A stretch of DNA of 64,000 nt from the NCBI GenBank assembly GCA_041390305.1, contig JAWKQE010000011.1:122837-186836 (forward strand), written 5' to 3'. A program made the position numbers and the translations under genes. Each line of letters opens with the position of its first letter. Within the stretch, counting starts at the first letter, position 1. Source of the stretch: JACKCR01 sp041390305 (GTDB lineage Bacteria; Eisenbacteria; RBG-16-71-46; CAIMUX01). Of the stretch, positions 26,303 through 35,148 are shown in pieces. Below the pieces are notes generated by a model. The model was not told the DNA's origin. It did not search any database and worked only from the letters and a program-made list of their open reading frames with translations.

Positions 26303-29300
26303 CTAGTTCACCTTGATCACGCGAATCGCAGCCTGCTGTCCGCTCCGCGGCCGCGCGAAGTAGACGCCGGCCGGCAATTCCAAGCCGCGCGCGTCCTTTC
26401 CGTCCCAGCGCAGGGTAGCCTCACCTTCTGCAGGGGAGAGCCTCCGGACGAGACGACCGGTCGTGTCGTAGAGGTCGAGATCGATCGGCTCCCCGTCGTC
26501 GAGGGCCAGGGTCACACTGTCCCGGAACGGGTTCGGCCAGGCCGAAGCGATCGCCCAATCTCCCGTGGCCACCGTGAGCGGACCGAAGAGCTCCGTGCCC
26601 CCGTCCGAGTCCACGGCCTCGAGGAAGTACTCGAGGCGCGTCCGGGCCGGAGCGGTGAGGTCGGAGAAGGCGTAGAGGCCATCCTCGTTCGCGAAGAGCA
26701 GATCTTCCGTGACGAGGACGGCGTCCGCGCGGAGTCCCGACGACGGCGTTTCGCCCGCAGACTGACGGTGGACGAGGAAGCCCTCGAAGCCGATCTCGCT
26801 TGCCGTGGACCACCAGAGATCGACCCCGTGCGCGCTCGTGCCGATGTCGGCAGTCCGAAGGAGTACCGGAGTCGGTGCACCGGAGAAGTCCCAATCCACG
26901 AGACGGGTCCGGACATCCCACCCGAGGTTCCGACGTGAGTCCGACCAGGAGAACAGGATCCGATCGTTGTCGGCGCTGAGAGCTGCGGGGAGACGGCTTC
27001 CCTCCAGGTCGTTCCCATGGATCGGATAGGGCGATCCGATCGGGTCCCCGTGCGCGTCGTAGCGCTGCGCGACGAGCTGTGATTGGTTGTCCGCGTTCTC
27101 CCACCAGGACACGATGAAACGGCCATCGGGCGCCATCGCGACCCGCGCGGACTTCACTCCCGCGGCCGCCCTCCCGGCGTTGACCTGGAACGGGACGATT
27201 TCCGACCCACCGGTCGTCACCACCGTCTCTCCAGCCCCAACATCCGTGCCGTCCGTGGGCCCGGCTGCCGTCGCGAAGATCACGAGACGGCCCTCGAGCA
27301 GCCCCTGGGTGAGTGGGCGCGAGTCCCAGACCACGACCGTGCGGTCGGAGAGCAGAGCCGCGGCGCTCCGGATCTGGTCGGAGGAGAACTCGTCCGGGGC
27401 GTGCTCGTTCTCGTTGACCCCGACCTTCTGGCCGCTCTCGCTGAACCGCTGGGACATCACGTCCCAGCCCTCGGCGCGATCGTCGCTCCAGCTGATCAGG
27501 ATGGTGCCGAAGGGAGAGACCGCGATCGCGGGGTCGATCTGATTCGCGCCGGTGGCGCTCTGGTCCGCGACGCTCGTGCGCGGTTCGATCGGCAGCCCGT
27601 CGTCCTGGAAGAGCTGCAGGATGACGTCGGCATCCGAACCCTGGCCCCGAGGTGTCTGGATCTGGAGCGCGATACCGAAACCGCCGTGCGGAAGCATGAT
27701 CGGGACGGCGGCGTTCTGCGGCCGCTCCTGGTCGTTCGGCGCGACGAGGAAGTTGTCGCCGATCGGCACCCCGTCTCGATCGTAGTACTGCGCCCAGTAG
27801 TTGAGGCGGCCACCTTCCTGGTTGACCGCCCAGGTCACGACGAATCCGGTCGCGCCGGCCCCGACCCGCGGTGAGAAAGGCTCGACCGTGGAGTAGGCGT
27901 CGAGCGTCGTGATGTCTGCGTTGACCGGGCTCGACCCTACCCGGAAGCTCTCGCCCGTGGGAAAGCCGTCCACGTCGAGGAATCGGGCGCGGATCTCGAG
28001 GTACCCGGACTGGAAGTCCGCCCAGGTCACGACCGCCTCTCCGTTCGGGAAGAGGGAGACGTCGGAGTAGAGCTGGCTGGACGAACGTTCCGCGGTGTAG
28101 AGCGCGAACTCGTTGCCGGTCGTGTTTTCGCTCGGGTCGTAGAGCTGCGCCATGCAGTTCCACGGTCCCGTGCGATCGTCGCTCCAGAGTTCCCACCAGG
28201 TTCCGTCACCGGCGGGCGCGACGCAGGACGCACGTTGGAGGACGCCCGAGGTGAGATCGTGCACGATCCGGTCGCCCACGATCCGCTCGCCGCTGGCGTC
28301 GTAGTACTGGGCCATGGCCCTCTGCCGGTCGTCGATCCCACCGAACCAGGTGATCGCATACGAGCCGTCCCCGGCGGGAACGATCTTGGGCGTGCGGTCA
28401 CTCGGTAGGTCGTTCGACTGCCGGACCAGGAAGTCCGAGCCGTCCGGTGTTCCATCGAGCGCGATCCAGCGGCCCCAGAGATCTGCGGTCCCCTGGCGTC
28501 CGTCGTTCCAGACGAGAAGGACCTGGTTCCCGACGAGCGCGGCGTCCGGCTCCATCTGGAGCGCTCCGAGGAGCAGGTCCGTGTCGGCCCGGGTCGGGGT
28601 ACCGGTCGGCGTACCGTCCGCCGAGAGGAGACGGAAGTAGACGTTGAAGTCGCGCCCATCGTCTTCCTGGTGCCACGCAACCAGCCAGCTGCCGGCCGGC
28701 GTCCTCGTCACGCTCGGAGCCTGGAGGTTGCGGGTGGACGATTCCGGCACGACGACGAAGTCCTGGCCGAGCGTCCCATCCGCGCTGATCCGCCGGCCCA
28801 GGATCTGGTTCCGCTGGTTCACGCGTCCGACCCAGACGATGAGACTCTCGCCGTCGGGGGAAGTGTGCGCCTTCGGGGTGAGGTCGCTTCCGAAGCCGAG
28901 CGTACCGTCGACGCGGAAGTCCTCGCCCAGGGGAGCGCCGTCCGCGCCGTCGAACCTGCGCGCATAGATCGCGCGGTTGTCGTCACCGTGACGCCTGTCC
29001 TCCCAGACGAGGAGGAACCGTCCGCCCCCGACGGGGCTGGCCGCGAGTTCACGATGCGCGACGAGGCCTTCGTCCGTGTTGATCCGGGTGGGGTTCTCGA
29101 GCGGGGAGAAGGACGAGTCGAACAGGCGGGCCAGGATGTCCGTGTGACCGCGGCCGTTGTCGGCCCAGAAGGCGAGATAGTTGCCGTTCGTCAGAGGTAC
29201 TGCGAGCGGATCGATCCGGTTTTCCTCGCCGAAGGTGTCGTCGTTCACGACGTTCTCTTCGTACGCGGCCGTCGCATCGCGGAACGGCAAGAGGAGGCTC

Positions 29301-29371
29301 GAGCCTAGGAGCGCGAGCGTACAGAGGGAGCGGGCTGGGACGACCAGGGTCCCCGCAAGGGAACGTGACAT
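26303..29371 (-). CDS. large secreted repeat protein with FlgD/type IX-like C-terminal domain
   Basis: 1022 residues, intact. AAGGAG precedes the ATG by six bases. The N-terminus is a signal peptide ending about LLPFRDATAAYEE. The body, about 40-850, repeats a beta-propeller-like pattern at least ten times: a strand such as GGRFLLVWEDRR or GSWLVAWHQEDDG, then an arginine/tyrosine motif such as IYARRFDGADGAPLGEDFRV. Aspartate-rich loops (WSDDRTGPW, WNDGRQGTADLW) recur. A fibronectin-like part follows (SEIGFEGFLVHRQSAGE). The end has AWPNPFRDSVTLALDDG, YDTTGRLVRRLSP, LRWDGKDARGLELPAGVYFAR and terminal IRVIKVN. Probably an exported surface protein; ligand unknown. Confidence 0.8.
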   Translation of the reverse strand: MSRSLAGTLVVPARSLCTLALLGSSLLLPFRDATAAYEENVVNDDTFGEENRIDPLAVPLTNGNYLAFWADNGRGHTDILARLFDSSFSPLENPTRINTDEGLVAHRELAASPVGGGRFLLVWEDRRHGDDNRAIYARRFDGADGAPLGEDFRVDGTLGFGSDLTPKAHTSPDGESLIVWVGRVNQRNQILGRRISADGTLGQDFVVVPESSTRNLQAPSVTRTPAGSWLVAWHQEDDGRDFNVYFRLLSADGTPTGTPTRADTDLLLGALQMEPDAALVGNQVLLVWNDGRQGTADLWGRWIALDGTPDGSDFLVRQSNDLPSDRTPKIVPAGDGSYAITWFGGIDDRQRAMAQYYDASGERIVGDRIVHDLTSGVLQRASCVAPAGDGTWWELWSDDRTGPWNCMAQLYDPSENTTGNEFALYTAERSSSQLYSDVSLFPNGEAVVTWADFQSGYLEIRARFLDVDGFPTGESFRVGSSPVNADITTLDAYSTVEPFSPRVGAGATGFVVTWAVNQEGGRLNYWAQYYDRDGVPIGDNFLVAPNDQERPQNAAVPIMLPHGGFGIALQIQTPRGQGSDADVILQLFQDDGLPIEPRTSVADQSATGANQIDPAIAVSPFGTILISWSDDRAEGWDVMSQRFSESGQKVGVNENEHAPDEFSSDQIRSAAALLSDRTVVVWDSRPLTQGLLEGRLVIFATAAGPTDGTDVGAGETVVTTGGSEIVPFQVNAGRAAAGVKSARVAMAPDGRFIVSWWENADNQSQLVAQRYDAHGDPIGSPYPIHGNDLEGSRLPAALSADNDRILFSWSDSRRNLGWDVRTRLVDWDFSGAPTPVLLRTADIGTSAHGVDLWWSTASEIGFEGFLVHRQSAGETPSSGLRADAVLVTEDLLFANEDGLYAFSDLTAPARTRLEYFLEAVDSDGGTELFGPLTVATGDWAIASAWPNPFRDSVTLALDDGEPIDLDLYDTTGRLVRRLSPAEGEATLRWDGKDARGLELPAGVYFARPRSGQQAAIRVIKVN

Positions 29372-29440
29372 ACGAACTCCTTGGCAATCCCCGGCCGGCG
29401 TCGAGCGCAGTGTAGCAACGGTGCTCGTCAGGCGCTACCG

Positions 29441-29547
29441 GATCTGTCCTATCGGATTGGCGGCGACGGACCGGTGCGAGAGCACCGGTCCATCGAAGAG
29501 GCGTTCCCCGATTCGTTCCACCGGAGCGGTCCTATCGGATCTGTCCC
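29441..29547. repeat. perfect hairpin flanked by direct repeats at the 3' end of the PyrE-Nudix gene
   Basis: GGACCGGTGC-gaga-GCACCGGTCC (29468-29491) is a perfect 10-bp stem with a four-base loop, a likely end of the minus-strand transcript. It is flanked by copies of GTCCTATCGGAT (29445-29456 and 29529-29540) and GATCTGTCC (29441-29449 and 29539-29547). The right copies encode the last residues GQIR-stop of the fusion gene; the left copies repeat this ending, so the 3' end looks partly duplicated. Confidence 0.6.
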
Positions 29548-30596
29548 GGGGAGACTCCGTAGCGGCCGCTCCGGAAGTCCTGGATGATCTGGGCGTGGTC
29601 GAACACGACGTCGGCGGGCAGGGCGTCGAGTGGAAAGAGCCGCCCACGGAGGGCATCGTCGCCCGCGTGGAACTCTCCGTGTGCCGCCGCGACGAACACG
29701 CACGTCGCCGTCGCGAAGCGTGGATCGCGGTCGGGACCCGAGTACGTGTGCAGCTGCTGGAGACGCGCGATCTGGAGGCTCGTCTCCTCTTCGATCTCGC
29801 GACGGACCGCGTCTTCCAGCGATTCGTTCTCTTCGACGAACCCACCGGGGAGAGCCCAACCGTGCGGCGGGTGCTTCCTCTCCACGAGCAGGACGTGGCC
29901 CGGGACCAGCTCGAGGATCGCGTCCACCGTGATGCGCGGCGTGACCGGAGGCCAGGGCCCAGAGGTCGTCGAGGGCGTCGTCCGTTCGCCGGAAGCGGCA
30001 CCCTCGGAACCGGAGGAGGAGTCGTCCAATACCTCTTCGACCGAGAAGACGGCCGTGAGTTCGAGGCCCGCTTCGGCCAGGGCCTCGCGGCCTCCGCCGT
30101 TCCGGTCGACGAGGCACCAGGCGCGCACGATCTCGCCGCCGGCCTCGCGAACCGCGTCCACCGCCTTGAGGAGCGATCCCGCGGAGGTCACGACGTCGTC
30201 GAGGATGATGACCTTCTGCCCGGGCGAGAGGTGTCCTTCGATCTGGCGTCCGGTTCCGTGCTGCTTTGCCGCGGCGCGCACGAGGAACCCTCGGACGGGA
30301 TGGTCGGAGCCGGCGCTCGCGCCGACCGTCGCACCCACGATCGGATCCGCGCCGAGCGTCGGGCCGCCGACTCCGGTCGCGCCGAGCCGCGCGGCCTCGG
30401 CGAGGAGCGCACGGGCGGCGAGACGGGCGCCGTCGGGATCGGTCGTGGTCAGACGAAGGTCGAGGTAGTAGTCGCTCGTCGCTCCGGACGAGAGGACGAA
30501 GTGGCCCCGCTTGAGCGAGACTTCACGGATCACCTGGAGTAGACGGGAACGTTCGGCGGCAGTGAGAGACGACGAGGGATTGGATTGTTGGCTCAT
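29532..30596 (-). CDS. pyrE: orotate phosphoribosyltransferase fused to a Nudix hydrolase
   Basis: 354 residues from ATG 30596. The first 180 residues are OPRTase, which makes orotidine 5'-phosphate from orotate and PRPP: KRGHFVLSSGATSDYYLDLR, the loop RAAAKQHGTGRQIEG and the PRPP motif VIILDDVVTSAGSLL. A Ser/Gly/Thr/Pro-rich linker (about 195-220) follows. Residues about 225-350 are a Nudix domain with the box GGFVEENESLEDAVRREIEEET plus ALPGG just before. Nudix enzymes hydrolyse nucleoside diphosphates linked to a moiety X, so it may clear a toxic or misformed nucleotide product or PRPP-derived compound. Such a fusion is not the usual PyrE architecture. No other pyr gene is adjacent. The reading frame is intact through the linker. 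Confidence 0.88.
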   Translation of the reverse strand: MSQQSNPSSSLTAAERSRLLQVIREVSLKRGHFVLSSGATSDYYLDLRLTTTDPDGARLAARALLAEAARLGATGVGGPTLGADPIVGATVGASAGSDHPVRGFLVRAAAKQHGTGRQIEGHLSPGQKVIILDDVVTSAGSLLKAVDAVREAGGEIVRAWCLVDRNGGGREALAEAGLELTAVFSVEEVLDDSSSGSEGAASGERTTPSTTSGPWPPVTPRITVDAILELVPGHVLLVERKHPPHGWALPGGFVEENESLEDAVRREIEEETSLQIARLQQLHTYSGPDRDPRFATATCVFVAAAHGEFHAGDDALRGRLFPLDALPADVVFDHAQIIQDFRSGRYGVSPGQIR

Positions 30597-30686
30597 GGCC
30601 CGGGATTGTAGTGGAGCTCCGGACCGCGCGCGACCCCTCCGCATGCCGCTCGACGAGTCGGTCCCCGGGGGGGCCGGCGCAAAAGA

Positions 30687-30731
30687 GCCGCGCACGCCGG
30701 GAGGCGACGACTCGCGGTCCCGGCGTGCGGC
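30687..30731 (-). terminator. intrinsic terminator of the small lipoprotein gene
   Basis: Read on the minus strand, GCCGCACGCCGGGA (30731-30718) pairs with TCCCGGCGTG plus GGC (30702-30687) with a two-base bulge, followed by TCTTTTG. It lies 74 bp beyond the stop of the gene at 30805. Confidence 0.7.
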
Positions 30732-30804
30732 AAGAGTTGGGGCGTCCGGCAGGCAGGAGGCTGGGCGGGCTGGGTATGCCGGACGCCCCGGAACTCGGGT
30801 TGGG

Positions 30805-31374
30805 TCAGTGTCTCGGTTGCTCGATGCTCGGATTGCGACCCGGCACTCCGGTCGGGGTCCGATCGTTCGCCGGATCCGGGAGCCCCGGCTGGTCGCCACC
30901 GTCCACATTCGGATCCTGATCGACGTCACCACCGGGCGGAGTGGTGCGCGGTTGGAACTGCACCGCGTCGGAGCGGCCACTCTCGTTTCCGGAGAGGTCG
31001 ACCGCGGTCACGCAGAGATCGTAGCTCTCAGAGGCCGTGGGCGCGTCGGCCGGGACGAAGACGAACGACGGCCGGGCGAGCGGTCCGGACACGAGCGGGG
31101 TGTACTGGGTCGCACCCTTCGAGTCGGTCTGCGCGACGTAGACGAAGTACCCGGCGAGGTCCGACTCTGCGCTCTCGAGCCAGCGGAGAGAGCATCCGTG
31201 GCCGTCCGATTTCGTGATCGTGAGGCCGGCCGGCGCGAGGGGCGGGGCCGTGTCGACGATGCCAGGATCTGTCGGGGCGGGACGGGAATCGTCCGAACCG
31301 CATCCCGTGCTCCAGACGAGCATGCACGTAGCGGCGAGGCACCCGAGGGTGCGTAGTGCGGTCTTGTCGTACAT
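30805..31374 (-). CDS. small lipoprotein with one fibronectin III-like domain
   Basis: 189 residues after GGGAGG. Lipoprotein signal ending WSTGC (C25), then an Asp/Pro-rich linker. The beta-sandwich has PLAPAGLTITKSDGHGCSLRWLES, AESDLAGYFVYVAQ and YDLCVTAVDLSGNESG, which is a fibronectin type III fold. The tail is Pro/Gly/Asp-rich and presumably flexible. Anchored in a membrane and probably binds another surface component. No function can be assigned. Confidence 0.75.
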   Translation of the reverse strand: MYDKTALRTLGCLAATCMLVWSTGCGSDDSRPAPTDPGIVDTAPPLAPAGLTITKSDGHGCSLRWLESAESDLAGYFVYVAQTDSKGATQYTPLVSGPLARPSFVFVPADAPTASESYDLCVTAVDLSGNESGRSDAVQFQPRTTPPGGDVDQDPNVDGGDQPGLPDPANDRTPTGVPGRNPSIEQPRH

Positions 31375-31814
31375 CGGTCGAACCTCCCATGCCCTGAGGC
31401 TCCATCTCGGAACCGGATCGCGTCTTCGGGGGGAGGAGTGACAATCGCTGTACCGGACCGCCGCTCTTGCCGAATCTTTTTCGTCGCGCGGCCTGAACTC
31501 GTTGGGATGTCGGCCTTAGCATCGTCGCCGCTCGCGGCGGGGGCGGTGCCGGCACTGTGCCCGAACGCTCTGCGGGGCCGTGTCGTGCTGCAAGCTGCAC
31601 GAACCCGGCGGTCGTCTTGCAAATGGCAAGCCGGTTCGGCGTTCGCGCGATCGGAGCGCTCGCTCCGCCGTCCCTGCCGCGGAGCGGGATTGCGGCCTGG
31701 GCCCTCGCCGAGCCGCTTCCTCGGCGCGCGGTTTCGTCGGCGGTCGTCTCGTCGCCGGCGGCCGCTTGGTCCGCGAGCCGCCCGGGGCCACTGCGCCGGT
31801 GTTCGCGGGGATCG
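31375..31814. other. intergenic region without a recognisable gene
   Basis: 440 bp between two minus-strand genes. Open frames here have no ribosome site or family-like sequence. Short inverted pairs are present (GCCGAG/CTCGGC at 31707-31725; CTTGC/GCAAG near 31620). A promoter for the lipoprotein must lie near its 31374 end, but I could not identify it. Confidence 0.5.
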
Positions 31815-33761
31815 TCAGTTGGAGGACGCGGGCGGTGGCTTCTCCGGGCTCTCGCCGAGGAGATCGTGGACGATCCGCTTCCCCAGTGCGCCGCCATCGC
31901 CGATCGCCGTCTCCACCTCGTCGGGGCTCGGTGGCGGGATGGTGTCCAGGTCCTCGGGGGGGTGTCCCCGGAACATGTGGAGCGTCTGGGTCGGGAAGGC
32001 GAACTGGACTCCGAGCCGACGGGCGAGCCGGAGGATGTCGAGGAAGAGCCGGTGTCGCTCCCGGAGCTCGGTCTGCCAGTCCGGCGCCTCGTGGAACACG
32101 TAGAGCAGGATCTCGAGCGAACTCGCTGCGAACTCGTTCACGTAGACGTGGAAGTAGTCCTTCCGGGTGTAGGGGTGGTTCCGGATGATCTCGCGGATCC
32201 CCTCGCAGAACGCTTCGATCTGCTCCGGCGTCGTGTCGTACTGAACGCCGAGCTTCGTGCTCCAGCGCCGATAACGGCGCGCCCCCATGTTGTCGACGGT
32301 GTTGTTGATGAGGTGCGAATTGGGGACGGTGATCATCGAGTCGTAGAACGTGCGGATGCGCGTGGAGCGGAAGCCGACTTCCGCGACCGTGCCTTCCTGG
32401 CTGCCGAGTTTGATCCAGTCTCCGACGTTGAACGGCCGATCGAGGAGCACGGTGAGCGAACCGAAGAGGTTCTCGATCGTGTCCTTCGCCGCCAGCGCGA
32501 GCGCGAGTCCGCCGAGCCCGAGGCCGGCGAGGAACGCGGTGATGTCGAGGTCGAGGCTGTTCGCGATGAAGAGGATTCCGATCACGGTGAGGAACACCTT
32601 GAGCGCCTTCCGGAACATCGGAATGAGGACGTCGTCGAGCTTGGACGCGGTCGTCTCCGCCTGCTTCATCAGGTACTCGGCGATCACGTCCGTGGCTCGG
32701 AACGCGGCCCAGAGACCCGCGACCGCCGTGATGAGGCGGACGGCGAGGAGGAGGATCGCGAAGAAGCGATCGGGGAGTGCGAGGTAGCGGAGGCCGAACC
32801 ACCAGGCGAGCGCCATCGCGAGAAGTCCGATCGGACGGAGCCCGTCCTTCAGGAACCGTTCGGCGATCGTCACCTTCTTCCGCGCCAGGAACCGCTTGAG
32901 GTTCGACATGACCACCCCGGCGACGACCCTGTCCGCGACGATGCCGAGGAAGATGAGGAGAAAGAGCCCGATCCACTGCCAGTCCTCCAGCCAGAGCCGC
33001 GAGGTACGCAGGGAGTCCGGCATCTTCGACTGGACCCAGAGGCCGGGCGCGATCGACAGGGGCGACTCGAGCACGCCTTCGACTCGTTCTTGATCCTGAG
33101 TCGCGCGGAGGAGGGAGGGGATCGATTCCACCGTGCCGGACGTGAACCGCCACTCGCCCCGTTCGTTCGAGGCGAGAACGATCTCGCCTTCCTGTCTCCG
33201 GAGGAAGACGTACGGCGTTCCCTGTGGATCGTCGGGGATCTCGTCCGCGATGACGTAGCGGGTCCGGTCGATCACCTCCTTCAGTTCGACCGCGAGCTGC
33301 GGTGCGCGCTCGCTCCGGATCGACGCCGGAACCGCCTCGAGGTCGAGGCAGCGAACGGCATCGTCGATCCTGCCCTTCGTTCCGCGGGCGACATCGTTCA
33401 CCGCATCGAGGAATCCCATGAGCGTGGCGCGGGGAGAGCGGAGGCGGCTGTCGGCGGCCGGGGGCGCGTCGACCTGCGTGGAGTCACCGGCGGAGAGCTC
33501 CGTGCGGTGGACTCCGCCGGTGAGGAGCTCGGCCTGGGCCCAGGCGTCGGGAGCCTCGGGTGCGAGCAGGAGAAGGAGGAGGACGACCTGGAGTGTGGCG
33601 ACGACCTTCGCGAGTCGCGGGGTCCCGCGGTACGTCCGTCGCGTTCTGCCCGCGAGGTCCCGGGGGTTCACCGAGCCTATGGGGCCGACAGTGCTCGCGG
33701 CGGCCGCCTGGTCCGGGCTGTCCACGAAGTCCGTGGCGCCCGCTGGGACCGGTGTGCTCAC
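31815..33761 (-). CDS. MscS-family mechanosensitive channel with long periplasmic N-terminal domain
   Basis: About 648 residues from GTG 33761 (start uncertain; the open frame extends about 45 codons further). The N-terminus is long and has a hydrophobic stretch (VVATLQVVLLLLLLAPE). An extracytoplasmic domain of about 200 residues then precedes four hydrophobic segments. The MscS core follows: pore helix ITAFLAGLGLGGLALALAAKD with its Gly/Ala pattern, then NVGDWIKLGSQEGTVAEVGF, RIRTFYDSMITVPNSHLINN and a cytoplasmic domain ending in the Pro-rich HMFRGHPPEDLD. Opens under membrane tension to release solutes. The extra N-terminal domain resembles the larger MscK/YbdG-like group. It is divergent from accA. 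Confidence 0.85.
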   Translation of the reverse strand: MSTPVPAGATDFVDSPDQAAAASTVGPIGSVNPRDLAGRTRRTYRGTPRLAKVVATLQVVLLLLLLAPEAPDAWAQAELLTGGVHRTELSAGDSTQVDAPPAADSRLRSPRATLMGFLDAVNDVARGTKGRIDDAVRCLDLEAVPASIRSERAPQLAVELKEVIDRTRYVIADEIPDDPQGTPYVFLRRQEGEIVLASNERGEWRFTSGTVESIPSLLRATQDQERVEGVLESPLSIAPGLWVQSKMPDSLRTSRLWLEDWQWIGLFLLIFLGIVADRVVAGVVMSNLKRFLARKKVTIAERFLKDGLRPIGLLAMALAWWFGLRYLALPDRFFAILLLAVRLITAVAGLWAAFRATDVIAEYLMKQAETTASKLDDVLIPMFRKALKVFLTVIGILFIANSLDLDITAFLAGLGLGGLALALAAKDTIENLFGSLTVLLDRPFNVGDWIKLGSQEGTVAEVGFRSTRIRTFYDSMITVPNSHLINNTVDNMGARRYRRWSTKLGVQYDTTPEQIEAFCEGIREIIRNHPYTRKDYFHVYVNEFAASSLEILLYVFHEAPDWQTELRERHRLFLDILRLARRLGVQFAFPTQTLHMFRGHPPEDLDTIPPPSPDEVETAIGDGGALGKRIVHDLLGESPEKPPPASSN

Positions 33762-34032
33762 CCTACGTTCACGCGCGCGTTCCTCTCGGCGTTCCGCCAC
33801 CTGTCGCCCCTCCTCGTCTCTGCTCGACTGATGCCCTCGGTCGGTCGTCCCGCAACTTCGCACGACATCGTCCGTGTGTCCAGTGCGGCGCCCCAACCGG
33901 TCAGGCCGGCGTCATCCATGGTGTAGAATGCGGCCGGAAACGGCCTCGGAACCGGGCAGGGAGGGAGCCGCTCGGGATCCCCGGAGTGCCCGACTCGTTG
34001 TCTGACAGATGGATGCGGCGAACACGGCAGGT

Positions 34033-34061
34033 TTGACTGGATCCCAACCGACTGCTAACGT
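34033..34061 (+). promoter_or_regulatory. candidate promoter for accA
   Basis: TTGACT (34033-34038), 17-base spacer, TAACGT (34056-34061), about 41 bases before the ATG at 34103. Closest fit to a housekeeping promoter in this gap. Confidence 0.5.
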
Positions 34062-34102
34062 CCGCGCGATTTCAGGCACTGAACCTCGTGGTGGGGCATG
34101 CA

Positions 34103-35068
34103 ATGGAAACAGCCTGGCTGGACTTCGAGCGACCGCTGGTCGAACTCGAGAGGAAGATCGAAGACCTCCGCGCCTTCGCGACCCAGGAGAACCTCGAGTT
34201 CACGGACGAGCTGAAGAAGCTCGAGGCGAAGGCGGAGCGGCTCCGCTCCGAGATCTACTCCGAGCTCACCGCCTGGCAGCGGGTCCAGCTGGCCCGCCAT
34301 CCCAGGCGGCCGTACCTGCTCGACTACATCCCGCTCCTCTTCACGGAGTTCCTCGAACTCCACGGCGATCGGACCTTCGCGGAAGACGCCGCCATCGTCG
34401 GCGGAATGGCGCGCTTCGAGGGGCGTCCGGTGATCGTGCTCGGGCATCAGAAGGGCCGGAACACGAAGGAGAACATCCACCGGAACTTCGGCATGCCCCA
34501 TCCCGAGGGGTACCGGAAGGCCCTCCGCCTGATGAGGCTGGGGGAGAAGTTCGGGGCGCCGATCATCACCTTCATCGATACGCCCGGCGCCTATCCGGGT
34601 ATCGGCGCGGAAGAGCGAGGCCAGTCGGAGGCGATCGCGAAGAACCTGCTCGTGATGTCGCGGCTTCGGGTTCCGATCCTCGTGTTCGTGGTCGGTGAGG
34701 GTGGTTCCGGAGGAGCCCTGGCCATTGCGATCGGGGACCGCGTCCTCATGCTCGAGAACTCCGTCTACTCCGTCATCTCTCCCGAGGGATGTGCCGCCAT
34801 TCTCTGGAAGGACCGGGCCAAGGCGCCGGAGTCCGCGCAGGCGCTCCGGGTGTCCGCCCAGGAGATCTACTCACTCGGCGTGATCGACCGCGTCGTTCCC
34901 GAACCACTCGGAGGCGCCCACCGGGACCTCAAGGGGATGGCGGAGGCTCTGCGCGTGGAGATCCGGGAGCACCTCGCGCTCCTCTCGCGGATCCCGACCG
35001 AAGAGCTGCTCGAGGAGCGGCTCCAGAAGTACCTCAAGATGGGACGGTTCCTCGAGGCGAACGCCTAG
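34103..35068 (+). CDS. accA: acetyl-CoA carboxylase carboxyltransferase subunit alpha
   Basis: 321 residues. With AccD, transfers CO2 from biotin to acetyl-CoA, the first step of fatty-acid synthesis. Family motifs in order: WLDFERPLVELERKIEDLR, WQRVQLARHPRRPYLLDYI, the crotonase-fold segment ELHGDRTFAEDAAIVGGMA, GRNTKENIHRNFGMPHPEGYRKALRLM, FIDTPGAYPGIGAEERGQSE and VVGEGGSGGALAI. The end LQKYLKMGRFLEANA is usual. ATG at 34103 is preceded by a weak site (GTGGGG). accD is not nearby. Convergent with the GT9 gene across a hairpin. Confidence 0.95.
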   Translation: METAWLDFERPLVELERKIEDLRAFATQENLEFTDELKKLEAKAERLRSEIYSELTAWQRVQLARHPRRPYLLDYIPLLFTEFLELHGDRTFAEDAAIVGGMARFEGRPVIVLGHQKGRNTKENIHRNFGMPHPEGYRKALRLMRLGEKFGAPIITFIDTPGAYPGIGAEERGQSEAIAKNLLVMSRLRVPILVFVVGEGGSGGALAIAIGDRVLMLENSVYSVISPEGCAAILWKDRAKAPESAQALRVSAQEIYSLGVIDRVVPEPLGGAHRDLKGMAEALRVEIREHLALLSRIPTEELLEERLQKYLKMGRFLEANA

Positions 35069-35113
35069 TCGTCACGGACGCCTCCAGCAGGTGACCCCCT
35101 GAGCGACGCCCAT

Positions 35114-35134
35114 GGGGCCGCCCTTGGGCGCCCC
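35114..35134. terminator. hairpin between accA and GT9
   Basis: GGGGCCGCCC (35114-35123) with GGGCGCCCC (35126-35134), one-base bulge, inside the 80-bp gap between convergent stops. No T-run, so efficiency is unclear. Confidence 0.5.
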
Positions 35135-35148
35135 TGACGCCGAACGAC

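Noticed and set aside
29532..30980. Longer start for the PyrE-Nudix gene at 30980
   Set aside because: The added 128 residues are Arg/Pro-rich shadow text and cross the terminator and the neighbouring lipoprotein gene.
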